Below, piece by piece: positions 8,489 through 14,816 of a stretch of DNA of 64,000 bases. The notes beneath the pieces were generated by a model. The model was given only the letters and a program-made list of their open reading frames with translations. It was not told where the DNA came from and did no database searches. This DNA is from Candidatus Obscuribacterales bacterium (GTDB lineage Bacteria; Cyanobacteriota; Vampirovibrionia; Obscuribacterales; Obscuribacteraceae). Both the position numbers and the translations under genes were made by a program. The stretch is from contig JAKFVQ010000006.1 of assembly GCA_021732085.1 (NCBI GenBank), forward strand, positions 1 to 64,000, read 5' to 3'. Numbering within the stretch: position 1 is the stretch's first letter; every line of letters begins with the position of its first letter.

Positions 8489-9097
8489 TTATTTCTTCAG
8501 AACTTCCAATTCACTTTGAACTTTCGCGTTGCCTGCCACAGAGGACACAGCAGCCTCAACCTTCGCTTTCTCATCGGCAGTGTCGACCGGTCCTCTCAAA
8601 GTTATTTCGCCCTTGTTGGAGATCACTTTGACATTCTTGGCATTTGTGGAAAGACTCTTATCTCCCATCAACTTGCGTCGTATAGAGCCCAGCATTTTGA
8701 TATCATTCTTGTCCTGCGACTGCTTGTCCGGAGTTCGAGCCTCCTTCCGCTGATCGCCCACATTCCGTTGAGAGTTATCTGCCTTTGCAGTTCGGACCTT
8801 ATCGATTCTTTTCATGAGATCGTCTAGCTTCTTAGCCAAACCCTTCTCTTCATTACGGCTTAGTTTCCCGCCCTTTTTATCGCGATCCTTCTTTTCTTTA
8901 TCGGCAATTTTCTTTTCGTCCTCGCGAAACTGAGAGGCTTGCTCTTTCGTCAATGTGCCATCAGCCTCGGAGTCGGAAATCACTTTGCCTGGATCATACG
9001 TTTTACCGTTGAGCTCAAAAGTTTTCGCGTCAACGCCCCCGGTCACTAACACGCTCACAGTCAATACGGCTAGCGTGCTTGGAAATAGCCTTTTCAT
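8489..9097 (-). CDS. Secreted BON-domain protein
   Basis: The ATG at 9097 follows GGGGAG and opens a signal peptide (KRLFPSTLAVLTVSVLVTGGVDA). A Lys/Asp/Glu-rich, probably coiled segment occupies residues 40-130. A BON domain closes the protein, seen as IRRKLMGDKSLSTNAKNV, then the strand VISNKGEITLRGPV and a final VQSELEV. BON domains bind phospholipids and occur in periplasmic proteins such as OsmY. A start 26 residues earlier would destroy the signal peptide. A role in envelope or osmotic stress is inferred from the family. Confidence 0.85.
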   Translation of the reverse strand: MKRLFPSTLAVLTVSVLVTGGVDAKTFELNGKTYDPGKVISDSEADGTLTKEQASQFREDEKKIADKEKKDRDKKGGKLSRNEEKGLAKKLDDLMKRIDKVRTAKADNSQRNVGDQRKEARTPDKQSQDKNDIKMLGSIRRKLMGDKSLSTNAKNVKVISNKGEITLRGPVDTADEKAKVEAAVSSVAGNAKVQSELEVLKK

Positions 9098-9516
9098 CTT
9101 AGTATCTCCCCGATTAATTCCGACTTTGATCTTTTGGAAAGACGGGACAAAGGAATTACAGTTCCGTTTTTTCAACTCGGCATAAAGTCGAAACGCCTAT
9201 GGACTAAGCCTTTTCGAACCTTGCCTATTGAGGGATAAGCCGATTTACCATAAAATTCCTTGATATCGAAAAGAAACAAGTTTCACCTTTGGTTCATATT
9301 TGCCACAGCCTGCCTAATTTATACGCAAGAGGAAATCACGACGCCACTCATTCATACTTTGCATGCCGATTGCGCGTATGCTATTCATATGCTTAAAGAA
9401 AACTACCACCGATTAATAACGCCGATCAACTTCAGAACCAAAAGCAGACGTTCAATAATCATGTACACGCTAAGAAAGCATCGCGTGAAAGATTGCACTA
9501 CTGAGATTCCAATGAA
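9098..9516. other. Intergenic region
   Basis: Nothing convincing is seen. A plus-strand open frame at 9260-9520 has no good start or ribosome site and ordinary non-coding composition. The right part is the 3' flank of the PxP-repeat gene; the left part holds the promoter of the BON gene. Confidence 0.4.
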
Positions 9517-9801
9517 TTAATTGATTGGTTTCGGTTCCAGGTCAGGCTGCGGCGAAGGCGGCAATGGATCTGGAGTTGGGCGTGGGTGTGGATCGGGGAT
9601 AGGCGCCGGCTCTGACGGCAAGGGATTAGGCTCGGGGTTCGGGTTAGGCGTAGGAGGTGTGGGCTCAGGAATAGGGGGCACCGGATTTGGTTCCGGAATC
9701 GGCGTAGGCGGTTTAGGCTCAGGCTCCACACCGGAAGCGTAGAATCTATGGTAAGAACCTTCACCAATATTGGACCGCGGGCATGACGATTCTGCTTTCA
9801 T
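9517..9801 (-). CDS. Short proline-rich PxP-repeat protein
   Basis: A 94-residue frame with the strong ribosome site GGAGGAG just before its ATG. After about 25 ordinary residues the rest is an almost perfect alternation of Pro with Glu, Asn, Thr, Ile or Asp (units such as PEPNPVPPIPEPTPP). Such polyproline-type II tails span the periplasm or cell wall in other bacteria, as in TonB. No signal peptide is visible, so its location is unclear. The complementary strand reads as a Gly-rich frame, which is only a shadow. The start and ribosome site support a real gene; the function is unknown. Confidence 0.65.
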   Translation of the reverse strand: MKAESSCPRSNIGEGSYHRFYASGVEPEPKPPTPIPEPNPVPPIPEPTPPTPNPNPEPNPLPSEPAPIPDPHPRPTPDPLPPSPQPDLEPKPIN

Positions 9802-9868
9802 ATCTGCTCCTCCGTTTTTGCGTTTTAGACGGAGTGCGCCCGGCCAAAGTGCCTAGAAAAAGCAAGAA

Positions 9869-9920
9869 CCCCTACGTCTGCACAAGGCATTGTAGGGGAG
9901 AACATTCCTGTTCTTTTTTT
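9869..9920. terminator. Double hairpin terminator region
   Basis: CCCCTAC (9869-9875) pairs with GTAGGGG (9892-9898). Directly after it AGAACA (9899-9904) pairs with TGTTCT (9909-9914) and runs into a stretch of eight T (9913-9920), a textbook plus-strand terminator. No plus-strand gene ends here. On the minus strand the larger hairpin is followed by TTCTTGCTTTTT, so it can also end the gene at 10007-10288. Confidence 0.65.
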
Positions 9921-10006
9921 AACTCATGCCCGCCACTTCATGCGGGAAACAAATCCTTCGCTCTTCTGGATGTTTTGACGCGACCGATGCTTTGTTGTTC
10001 CCAGAG

Positions 10007-10288
10007 CTAGATACTTTTCTTGGATTTGCGATCTAGATAAGGGATGCTACTGCCCGGATGAAAATCAATTTGACCAAATCCATCTGGCTCGAAATTCAAT
10101 TCATTTTCGTGAGAAGACACAGTAGTATGCGTCAACTCATTTACGAGACTCGAGCGCAACGAAGAAATTACATCTAAAAATCGAGATCTACAATTCAAGT
10201 GCACAGGATTGCCTGCGAACTTTGAATCATGAATCAGCAACTCGCTTTCAATACAGTGAATAGTGTCTTCCAATTGCTTCTTGTCCAT
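10007..10288 (-). CDS. Hypothetical protein, 93 residues
   Basis: The ATG at 10288 follows a very strong AAAGGAGGAAG ribosome site, which makes this a real gene. The first 50 residues are helical and amphipathic with a Cys at 12 and another at 33. The second half is polar, ends in KSKKSI and contains the Gly/Pro-rich run FHPGSSIPYLD. No signal peptide, membrane segment or family is recognised. It is followed by the double hairpin at 9869-9920. Confidence 0.65.
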   Translation of the reverse strand: MDKKQLEDTIHCIESELLIHDSKFAGNPVHLNCRSRFLDVISSLRSSLVNELTHTTVSSHENELNFEPDGFGQIDFHPGSSIPYLDRKSKKSI

Positions 10289-10477
10289 AAAGCTTCCTCC
10301 TTTGAATAAGACAAGATCAGGTTTAAAACGTTCCTATAGAAATGTCTGCCGCATGATGGAGAGAGCAACAGCAGCTATCGCAGAACAACTGTCTATGCAC
10401 ACAAAGGTTGGGAACCGAATATTAGTTTGCGAGTCTACCTTCAGGTACAACACCACGGTTGAAAATGGAGAAGGTGT

Positions 10478-10918
10478 ATGTCTGATTCAAACCAACTGGA
10501 AAAGGCTCATGCTTTTTTCGATCAGTTGAAATGTGAGATCAAATCGCTATCACGCGAGATCAACGAGCATAACGATGGCACGCTACACGACGGTTTTTGC
10601 ACAAAAGACATCGAGGATGGTTGGGTGGCATACAAGGGATTGTCTTGCGGATTTGCCTTCCAGGCAGAACCCCTCTGCATAAATATGACTTATGGACCAG
10701 ACGGACCCTTTGTAGGTTACAGAGTCCAGCTAATGCCATATCAACTCGGAAGCCAACTGGCATGGGTGGATTCGAACCACGATTTGAGGTTCTACAGCCC
10801 AACGCACTTAGCTCGTTATTGCCTTGAAACGCTTGCAGCAAGAGCACACGACACGCTGCCTAATAGCAGACAAGGTAACGACAACATCAACTGGTCAGCT
10901 GCCGATTCATACAGATAA
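10478..10918 (+). CDS. Hypothetical protein, 146 residues
   Basis: The ATG at 10478 follows GGAGAAGG. The protein is soluble with a helical start (EKAHAFFDQLKCEIKSLSREI) and an aromatic-rich middle (GWVAYKGLSCGFAFQAEP, MTYGPDGPFVGYRVQL). The last third is helical. No family is recognised. A perfect terminator hairpin begins in its stop codon. The next gene, the histone-like protein, has its own start signals. Confidence 0.65.
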   Translation: MSDSNQLEKAHAFFDQLKCEIKSLSREINEHNDGTLHDGFCTKDIEDGWVAYKGLSCGFAFQAEPLCINMTYGPDGPFVGYRVQLMPYQLGSQLAWVDSNHDLRFYSPTHLARYCLETLAARAHDTLPNSRQGNDNINWSAADSYR

Positions 10919-10945
10919 ATACAAGAATTTTGAATTCTTGTATTT
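10917..10945 (+). terminator. Perfect 13-bp terminator hairpin
   Basis: Bases 10917-10929 pair without mismatch with 10933-10945 around a TTG loop, and the left arm overlaps the TAA stop of the preceding gene. The 3' arm ends in TATTT, so the T-run is short. The symmetry means it could act on both strands. Confidence 0.65.
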
Positions 10946-10996
10946 GGCAATCATACCCTCCCACGCTCCCGACAAAATTTATGAGGAGGCAGACTT

Positions 10997-11932
10997 ATGC
11001 CTAGAGGAAGCAAAGACAAGTACTCCGACAAACAAAAAAGAATGGCTCAACACATCGAAGAAGGATATGAGGAAAAAGGTGTTAGCGAAGACGAAGCTGA
11101 AAAAAGAGCCTGGGCAACTGTGAACAAACAGACCGGCGGCGCCGAAGGAGATGGCGAAAGTAAGCTCTCCGAAAATGAAAAGGAAGAACGCCGAAGCGAT
11201 TCAGCAAAACGAGCCGCAAAGACTAGAAAGCGCCGCAGCGCAAGCGCGAGTAACACTAAGAAGGCAAGCCCAAAGAAGTCCACAAGCAAACGAGGACGAA
11301 AGCCTGTAGCAACTAAAAAATCAAGTTCTGCAGGAGGCTCAAAGAAGACGTCCTCAACACGAGCCAAAAAGCGGACGAGCACAGGCGGTAGAACTGCAGC
11401 AAAGAAGAGTTCAGCTGCAACAAGGAGCAGCGGCGGAAAAAAGAAAACGACCGCAAAATCTACAACAAGGTCTAGCAGACGAAAATCCACGTCCAACTCG
11501 AGCAGCGGAGGGTCCAAGCGCGGCGGAGCTGGAAAGAGAGCTGCAAGCGGCTCTAGATCCCGCAAAACAAGCAGTGCTACTAAGAAAACTGCAGGAACGA
11601 AAAAATCGACCGGCAGGAAGTCGAGCGCTACGGCCAAAAAAACTAGTAGCGCAAAAAAATCAACTAGCACAAGCAAAACGAACTCAAGTCGTAGCACAAG
11701 CAGCAAGGCATCTAGTATAGCCTCTGGTAAAGCGGCGAGCACAAGAAAGAAATCAAGCTCGAAATCCACAAGTGGAAAATCGGAGCCTGCAAGTTCTGCA
11801 AAATCTCGCGCAAGCAAAAAGGCTAATGCCAAATCAAAAGGTGGAGCAAAACGTGGCCGCCCCAAGAAGTCAGCCGATTCAACAAATTCTGCTGCTTCCA
11901 ATGGCAAGTCCAGTCAGAACTCCGAAAGTTAA
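10997..11932 (+). CDS. Histone-H1-like basic protein with plasmid-stabilisation-type head
   Basis: The ATG follows GAGGAGG. Residues 1-50 (MPRGSKDKYSDKQKRMAQHI, later EKRAWATVNKQTGG) match a small helical domain widely annotated as plasmid stabilisation protein in bacteria. After an acidic patch (residues 50-72) about 235 residues are almost only Lys, Arg, Ser, Ala, Thr and Gly, with SPKK-like and KKxS/TS repeats. This tail resembles histone H1 and the AlgP-type or Hc1 bacterial DNA-binding tails. It should bind DNA non-specifically by charge and compact it, probably under stress, given the neighbours. Family membership of the head is firm; the DNA role of the tail is inference. The composition differs sharply from its neighbours. 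Confidence 0.8.
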   Translation: MPRGSKDKYSDKQKRMAQHIEEGYEEKGVSEDEAEKRAWATVNKQTGGAEGDGESKLSENEKEERRSDSAKRAAKTRKRRSASASNTKKASPKKSTSKRGRKPVATKKSSSAGGSKKTSSTRAKKRTSTGGRTAAKKSSAATRSSGGKKKTTAKSTTRSSRRKSTSNSSSGGSKRGGAGKRAASGSRSRKTSSATKKTAGTKKSTGRKSSATAKKTSSAKKSTSTSKTNSSRSTSSKASSIASGKAASTRKKSSSKSTSGKSEPASSAKSRASKKANAKSKGGAKRGRPKKSADSTNSAASNGKSSQNSES

Positions 11933-11972
11933 GGACAGAAATCCATATATCGCGATTGCGAGGGAACCTGAA

Positions 11973-12212
11973 ATGAGTAAGTTTGATTTGATCGAATACC
12001 AGCAAATGGCACGGAATAGCCATTCTTCCAAAGAGCTCTTTGAGCTTTGGGAAGATGTTTGTCGCAGCTACGACAAAGGATTAATCGGCAAATATCAACT
12101 GGAAGAAATGAAGGCCGTTATTTGGCCCGGGTTGAAAGCCATGCGCTCGCTTGAAGTATCAGTAGATACGGTGTTTCAGCATCACCGTCGAGCCTATAAA
12201 GCAGCTTCCTGA
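11973..12212 (+). CDS. Small hypothetical protein, 79 residues
   Basis: A frame starting MSKFDLIEYQQMARN with GAGGG upstream. A longer in-frame extension overlaps the histone-like gene and is rejected because of its composition. The protein is helical, with Trp and Tyr in WEDVCRSYDKGLIGKYQ and a central EMKAVIWPGLKAM. No family is recognised. It sits 40 bases after the histone-like gene and 67 before the hemerythrin gene on the same strand, so the three may be one transcript ending at 12903-12927. Confidence 0.65.
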   Translation: MSKFDLIEYQQMARNSHSSKELFELWEDVCRSYDKGLIGKYQLEEMKAVIWPGLKAMRSLEVSVDTVFQHHRRAYKAAS

Positions 12213-12279
12213 ACAACCAAATTTGTCCAGGCACACCTTCATTGTGCACTAGTTGAAATGACCAAATGAGGAAGAAAGA

Positions 12280-12801
12280 ATGAAAAACGAAACATCCGCT
12301 CATAAACTCTTAGTTCATGAGCACAAAAAGCTCAGTAATCTCTTACGGGAATATGAGAAGACAGATGATTCAATGGAAAAAGAAGATGTAGTACAAAATC
12401 TCGCCATGGAATTACACATTCACATGATGCTCGAAGAACAGGTCTTCTTCCCAGCTCTTGAAAGAGAAGGAAAAGGTAGAAAACTACTCGATGAATCCAT
12501 CAAACAAAACGATGAGATCAAAGTGCTAATTGATCAACTTCAACGTTTGATGGCAGATCAGGACAGGAAAGAATACCAAGAGAAGATGCATGAACTCAAA
12601 AAATGCGTGGAGCATCATATCGAGCAAACAGAAGGCAAGATTTTGCCAAAGGCCGAAGATGCAGGCATTGATATGAAGCAGCTAGGCAGTGATTTGTGCC
12701 AAGCCAGAGATGAAATGACTGGCAAAAAGATCTCCGAAGAGAACATGGCGATTCCGAGAAGCCGAATGCAGCCTGAAGTTCAACCGGATGCCGGCCCTTA
12801 G
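12280..12801 (+). CDS. Hemerythrin HHE-domain protein
   Basis: A four-helix HHE domain with candidate diiron ligands His13/His15 on helix 1, His45/His47 with Glu51 on helix 2 and His111/His112 with Glu117 on helix 4. The motif LHIHMMLEEQVFFP is typical. On helix 3, where family members usually have a His before the EIK segment, this one has Asn76-Asp77, so one ligand may be lost. The ribosome site is GAGGAAG. HHE proteins bind oxygen or nitric oxide or sense iron and redox stress in the cytoplasm. The last 30 residues are a polar tail. The gene is the third of a short plus-strand row. Confidence 0.88.
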   Translation: MKNETSAHKLLVHEHKKLSNLLREYEKTDDSMEKEDVVQNLAMELHIHMMLEEQVFFPALEREGKGRKLLDESIKQNDEIKVLIDQLQRLMADQDRKEYQEKMHELKKCVEHHIEQTEGKILPKAEDAGIDMKQLGSDLCQARDEMTGKKISEENMAIPRSRMQPEVQPDAGP

Positions 12802-12902
12802 CTTCAGAACAGCAATACCCGCGCATCCAGATCTCATCGCAGGATGCGGAGACGCACTATGCACGAGGAGCATCCGGAGCGCTTGAAACAAGTTCAACCC
12901 AA

Positions 12903-12927
12903 AGAGGCAAGCAGAATGCTTGCCTCT
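12903..12927 (+). terminator. Intrinsic terminator
   Basis: A perfect 11-bp stem, 12903-12913 with 12917-12927, around a GAA loop, followed by ACTTTTAA. It lies 100 bases past the hemerythrin stop and closes this plus-strand row of genes. Confidence 0.8.
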
Positions 12928-13301
12928 ACTTTTAATGGCTTTCGATGCCACAAGAATACTGATGGTTAGCGATTCGAAATAACGACCGTGCTTGCGATCT
13001 AAACCTACCAGGATCAATTGAACGGTAAGAATCAATATTCGAACAAACGAAATACTTACACTGCCCAACAAATTTGTTAGCCACATATGAAATCATGAGA
13101 TCGTGAATTGCTTTTTTAAGCCGAGCGCGTCTGGTAAGCTTTGAATGCAGGCGACAAATGACAATACTAGTCTATTGCGTCAATCTCATGCGCATCCAAT
13201 AATCGAAGAACAAATCGTACAAATATATCCATTAATTAGTCGCATCTGCAGATTTCAATTAAAATTTGAATTGGGCGCCCACCAATTAAAACAGTGAAAT
13301 T
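12928..13301. other. Intergenic region
   Basis: No coding frame is convincing. The right half is AT-rich (repeated AATTAAA and AATTTGAATT elements at about 13250-13290) and is the likely promoter region of the response regulator at 13302. A minus-strand frame of 134 codons (12682-13086) overlaps the hemerythrin end and has no ribosome site, so it is not called. Confidence 0.4.
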
Positions 13302-13883
13302 ATGACTACCAAATGTATGAACGTATACATAGTCGAGGACGAGCCAGTCACTAGAAAGGCTCTGCGCATATTCCTCGGCAAGCACAGCGCCGATATCGAA
13401 ATTATCGGTGAAGCAGAAACGGCAGAGTTAGGGATCCAGCAAATTCAAAAATTGCGGCCGTCCATAGCATTGCTTGACATCGGACTGCCTGGAATGAATG
13501 GCATCGATGCGGCGCACCGAATCAAGTCCACGTCTCCAGAAACAAAGGTGTTAATGCTTACCAATTATGAGGACGAGAGCAGCATCCTTGCAGCTTTTAA
13601 TGCGGGAGCAGACGGTTACGTTTTTAAAGCTGGCTTCAAAGACAGCCTCGATCTTGCAATGAGAACAGTGAAGATAGGAGCAGTTTGGTTAGACCCACGA
13701 ATTGCTCAACAGATACTCAATTTAGCCATAAAGAAAGGCGACAATGGGGGCTTAACAAATTTGTCAGCACAAGATCGGCACAAGCTTGAAGAAGTAGCAC
13801 ATGCTGCTTGTGAAGATGGTGTCTGCTTAGTCGAGCCAACATTTTTACAAAAGCTGCAAAGAATTAAACCGGTACGCACCTAA
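13302..13883 (+). CDS. NarL-type response regulator with degenerate output domain
   Basis: A full receiver with the VEDE acidic pocket, Asp59 in LLDIGLPG, Thr in MLTNY and Lys in VFKAG. It is followed by the typical NarL linker DLAMRTVKIGAVWLDPRIAQQIL. Where NarL proteins carry a LuxR-type helix-turn-helix, only about 45 residues remain (LSAQDRHKLEEVAHA, then FLQKLQRI). They lack the TVKVH-type recognition helix. The protein may therefore not bind DNA in the normal way. No kinase gene is adjacent. A start at Met6 (13317) is equally possible; neither has a clear ribosome site. Confidence 0.85.
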   Translation: MTTKCMNVYIVEDEPVTRKALRIFLGKHSADIEIIGEAETAELGIQQIQKLRPSIALLDIGLPGMNGIDAAHRIKSTSPETKVLMLTNYEDESSILAAFNAGADGYVFKAGFKDSLDLAMRTVKIGAVWLDPRIAQQILNLAIKKGDNGGLTNLSAQDRHKLEEVAHAACEDGVCLVEPTFLQKLQRIKPVRT

Positions 13884-14097
13884 GCTTAATTGATATCGGG
13901 TACGCGATGCGATGCCTTCAGGGCATGCGCTCGAAGAAAAGCGATATCACTAAAGAGCTGGGCGCCGATGGGAGCGCAGGTCTGCTTCGATTGCAGCCAC
14001 TGAATATGTGTTCTGAGCTTTACTGCCAAAAGTGAAAACTGACGGGACAAGAAATCCAGTGTATGATCTGCTTGGTCGGAAAAACACGGCAACAGCT

Positions 14098-14472
14098 ATG
14101 AATTACTTGATCGTATTTTTTGGTGCAGGACTTGGCGGCGTTTTCCGTTTTTTGATGAGCCAGTCGGTCCAGCGAATGTTCAGCGAAACATCTTTTCCGA
14201 TTGGCACATTTTCCGTCAATATGGCCGGCTGCTTTATCATAGGATTCCTTGCCCAGCTTAGTGAAGCAAAAGGACTTTTTGGACCTGAACTAAGAGCCTT
14301 TCTTTTCGTCGGTATTTTGGGCGGCTACACAACGTTCTCCAGTTTTGCCTTTGAAACGTTTCAACTCATTAGAGATGGTGAGTTTTTGTATGCGGCTGCC
14401 AATGCAGTTGTGCAAACATTCTTGGGTTTGCTTTGCGTATGGGCAGGTTGGGTGATTGCGCGTCTGTTTTGA
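14098..14472 (+). CDS. fluC: Fluoride channel FluC (CrcB)
   Basis: A 124-residue membrane protein with four hydrophobic segments and all the family signatures: GGVFRF near the start, GTFSVNMAGCFIIG in helix 2 and GGYTTFSSFAFET with the helix-3 break. Fluc works as an antiparallel dimer with a central sodium ion and lets toxic fluoride leave the cell. The ATG at 14098 is preferred over a GTG 22 codons upstream because the family begins right before the first helix. The DUF190 gene follows after 8 bases. No fluoride riboswitch was recognised upstream. Confidence 0.95.
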   Translation: MNYLIVFFGAGLGGVFRFLMSQSVQRMFSETSFPIGTFSVNMAGCFIIGFLAQLSEAKGLFGPELRAFLFVGILGGYTTFSSFAFETFQLIRDGEFLYAAANAVVQTFLGLLCVWAGWVIARLF

Positions 14473-14480
14473 GGTCCTCC

Positions 14481-14816
14481 ATGCTTGAAGAAAACGGTTA
14501 CCTTTTGCGCATTTATGTTGGCGAAAGATGCAAACATCAAGGAAAAGCGCTCTTTGAGTGGATTGTACGCAGGGCAAAAGAAGAAAAACTGCAGGGCGCT
14601 ACAGTTTTACGAGCAATGGAAGGATTCGGCAGCCACGGAGAAATTCACAGCGCAAAGATTTTGGATATGTCGACGGATCTGCCAATTGTGATTGAGATCG
14701 TCGACGAGCTGGAAAAGATTCAAAGTTTTCTAAGTCATATCGAGCCAGCAATCCAAGACGGTCTTGCCACTATAGAGAAGGTTCACATGCGCTTTTACCG
14801 CAAAGCAAAAGACTAG
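14481..14816 (+). CDS. DUF190-family protein
   Basis: About 111 residues with a ferredoxin-like alpha/beta pattern resembling PII proteins: LLRIYVGERCKHQGKALFEWI, then GATVLRAMEGFGSHGEIH and IVIEIVDELEKIQSF. DUF190 genes are often neighbours of, or fused to, crcB/fluC, and this one starts 8 bases after fluC, so the two are surely cotranscribed. A signalling or regulatory role in fluoride response is inferred from that linkage. Its end overlaps the convergent TPR gene by 4 bases. Confidence 0.9.
   Translation: MLEENGYLLRIYVGERCKHQGKALFEWIVRRAKEEKLQGATVLRAMEGFGSHGEIHSAKILDMSTDLPIVIEIVDELEKIQSFLSHIEPAIQDGLATIEKVHMRFYRKAKD

Noticed and set aside
9521..9742. Plus-strand glycine-rich frame
   Set aside because: Shadow of the Pro-rich gene; Gly codons are the complement of Pro codons.
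11047..11907. Minus-strand frame of 286 codons rich in Leu, Ala, Phe and Val
   Set aside because: It is the reverse complement of the Lys/Ser/Ala-rich H1-like gene and has no ribosome site or signal peptide.
13886..14092. Minus-strand frame of 68 codons next to fluC
   Set aside because: TTG start without ribosome site; ordinary non-coding composition.
13884..14098. Fluoride riboswitch before fluC
   Set aside because: I could not match the consensus; a short ATGCC/GGCAT-type hairpin near 13907-13930 is unrelated.
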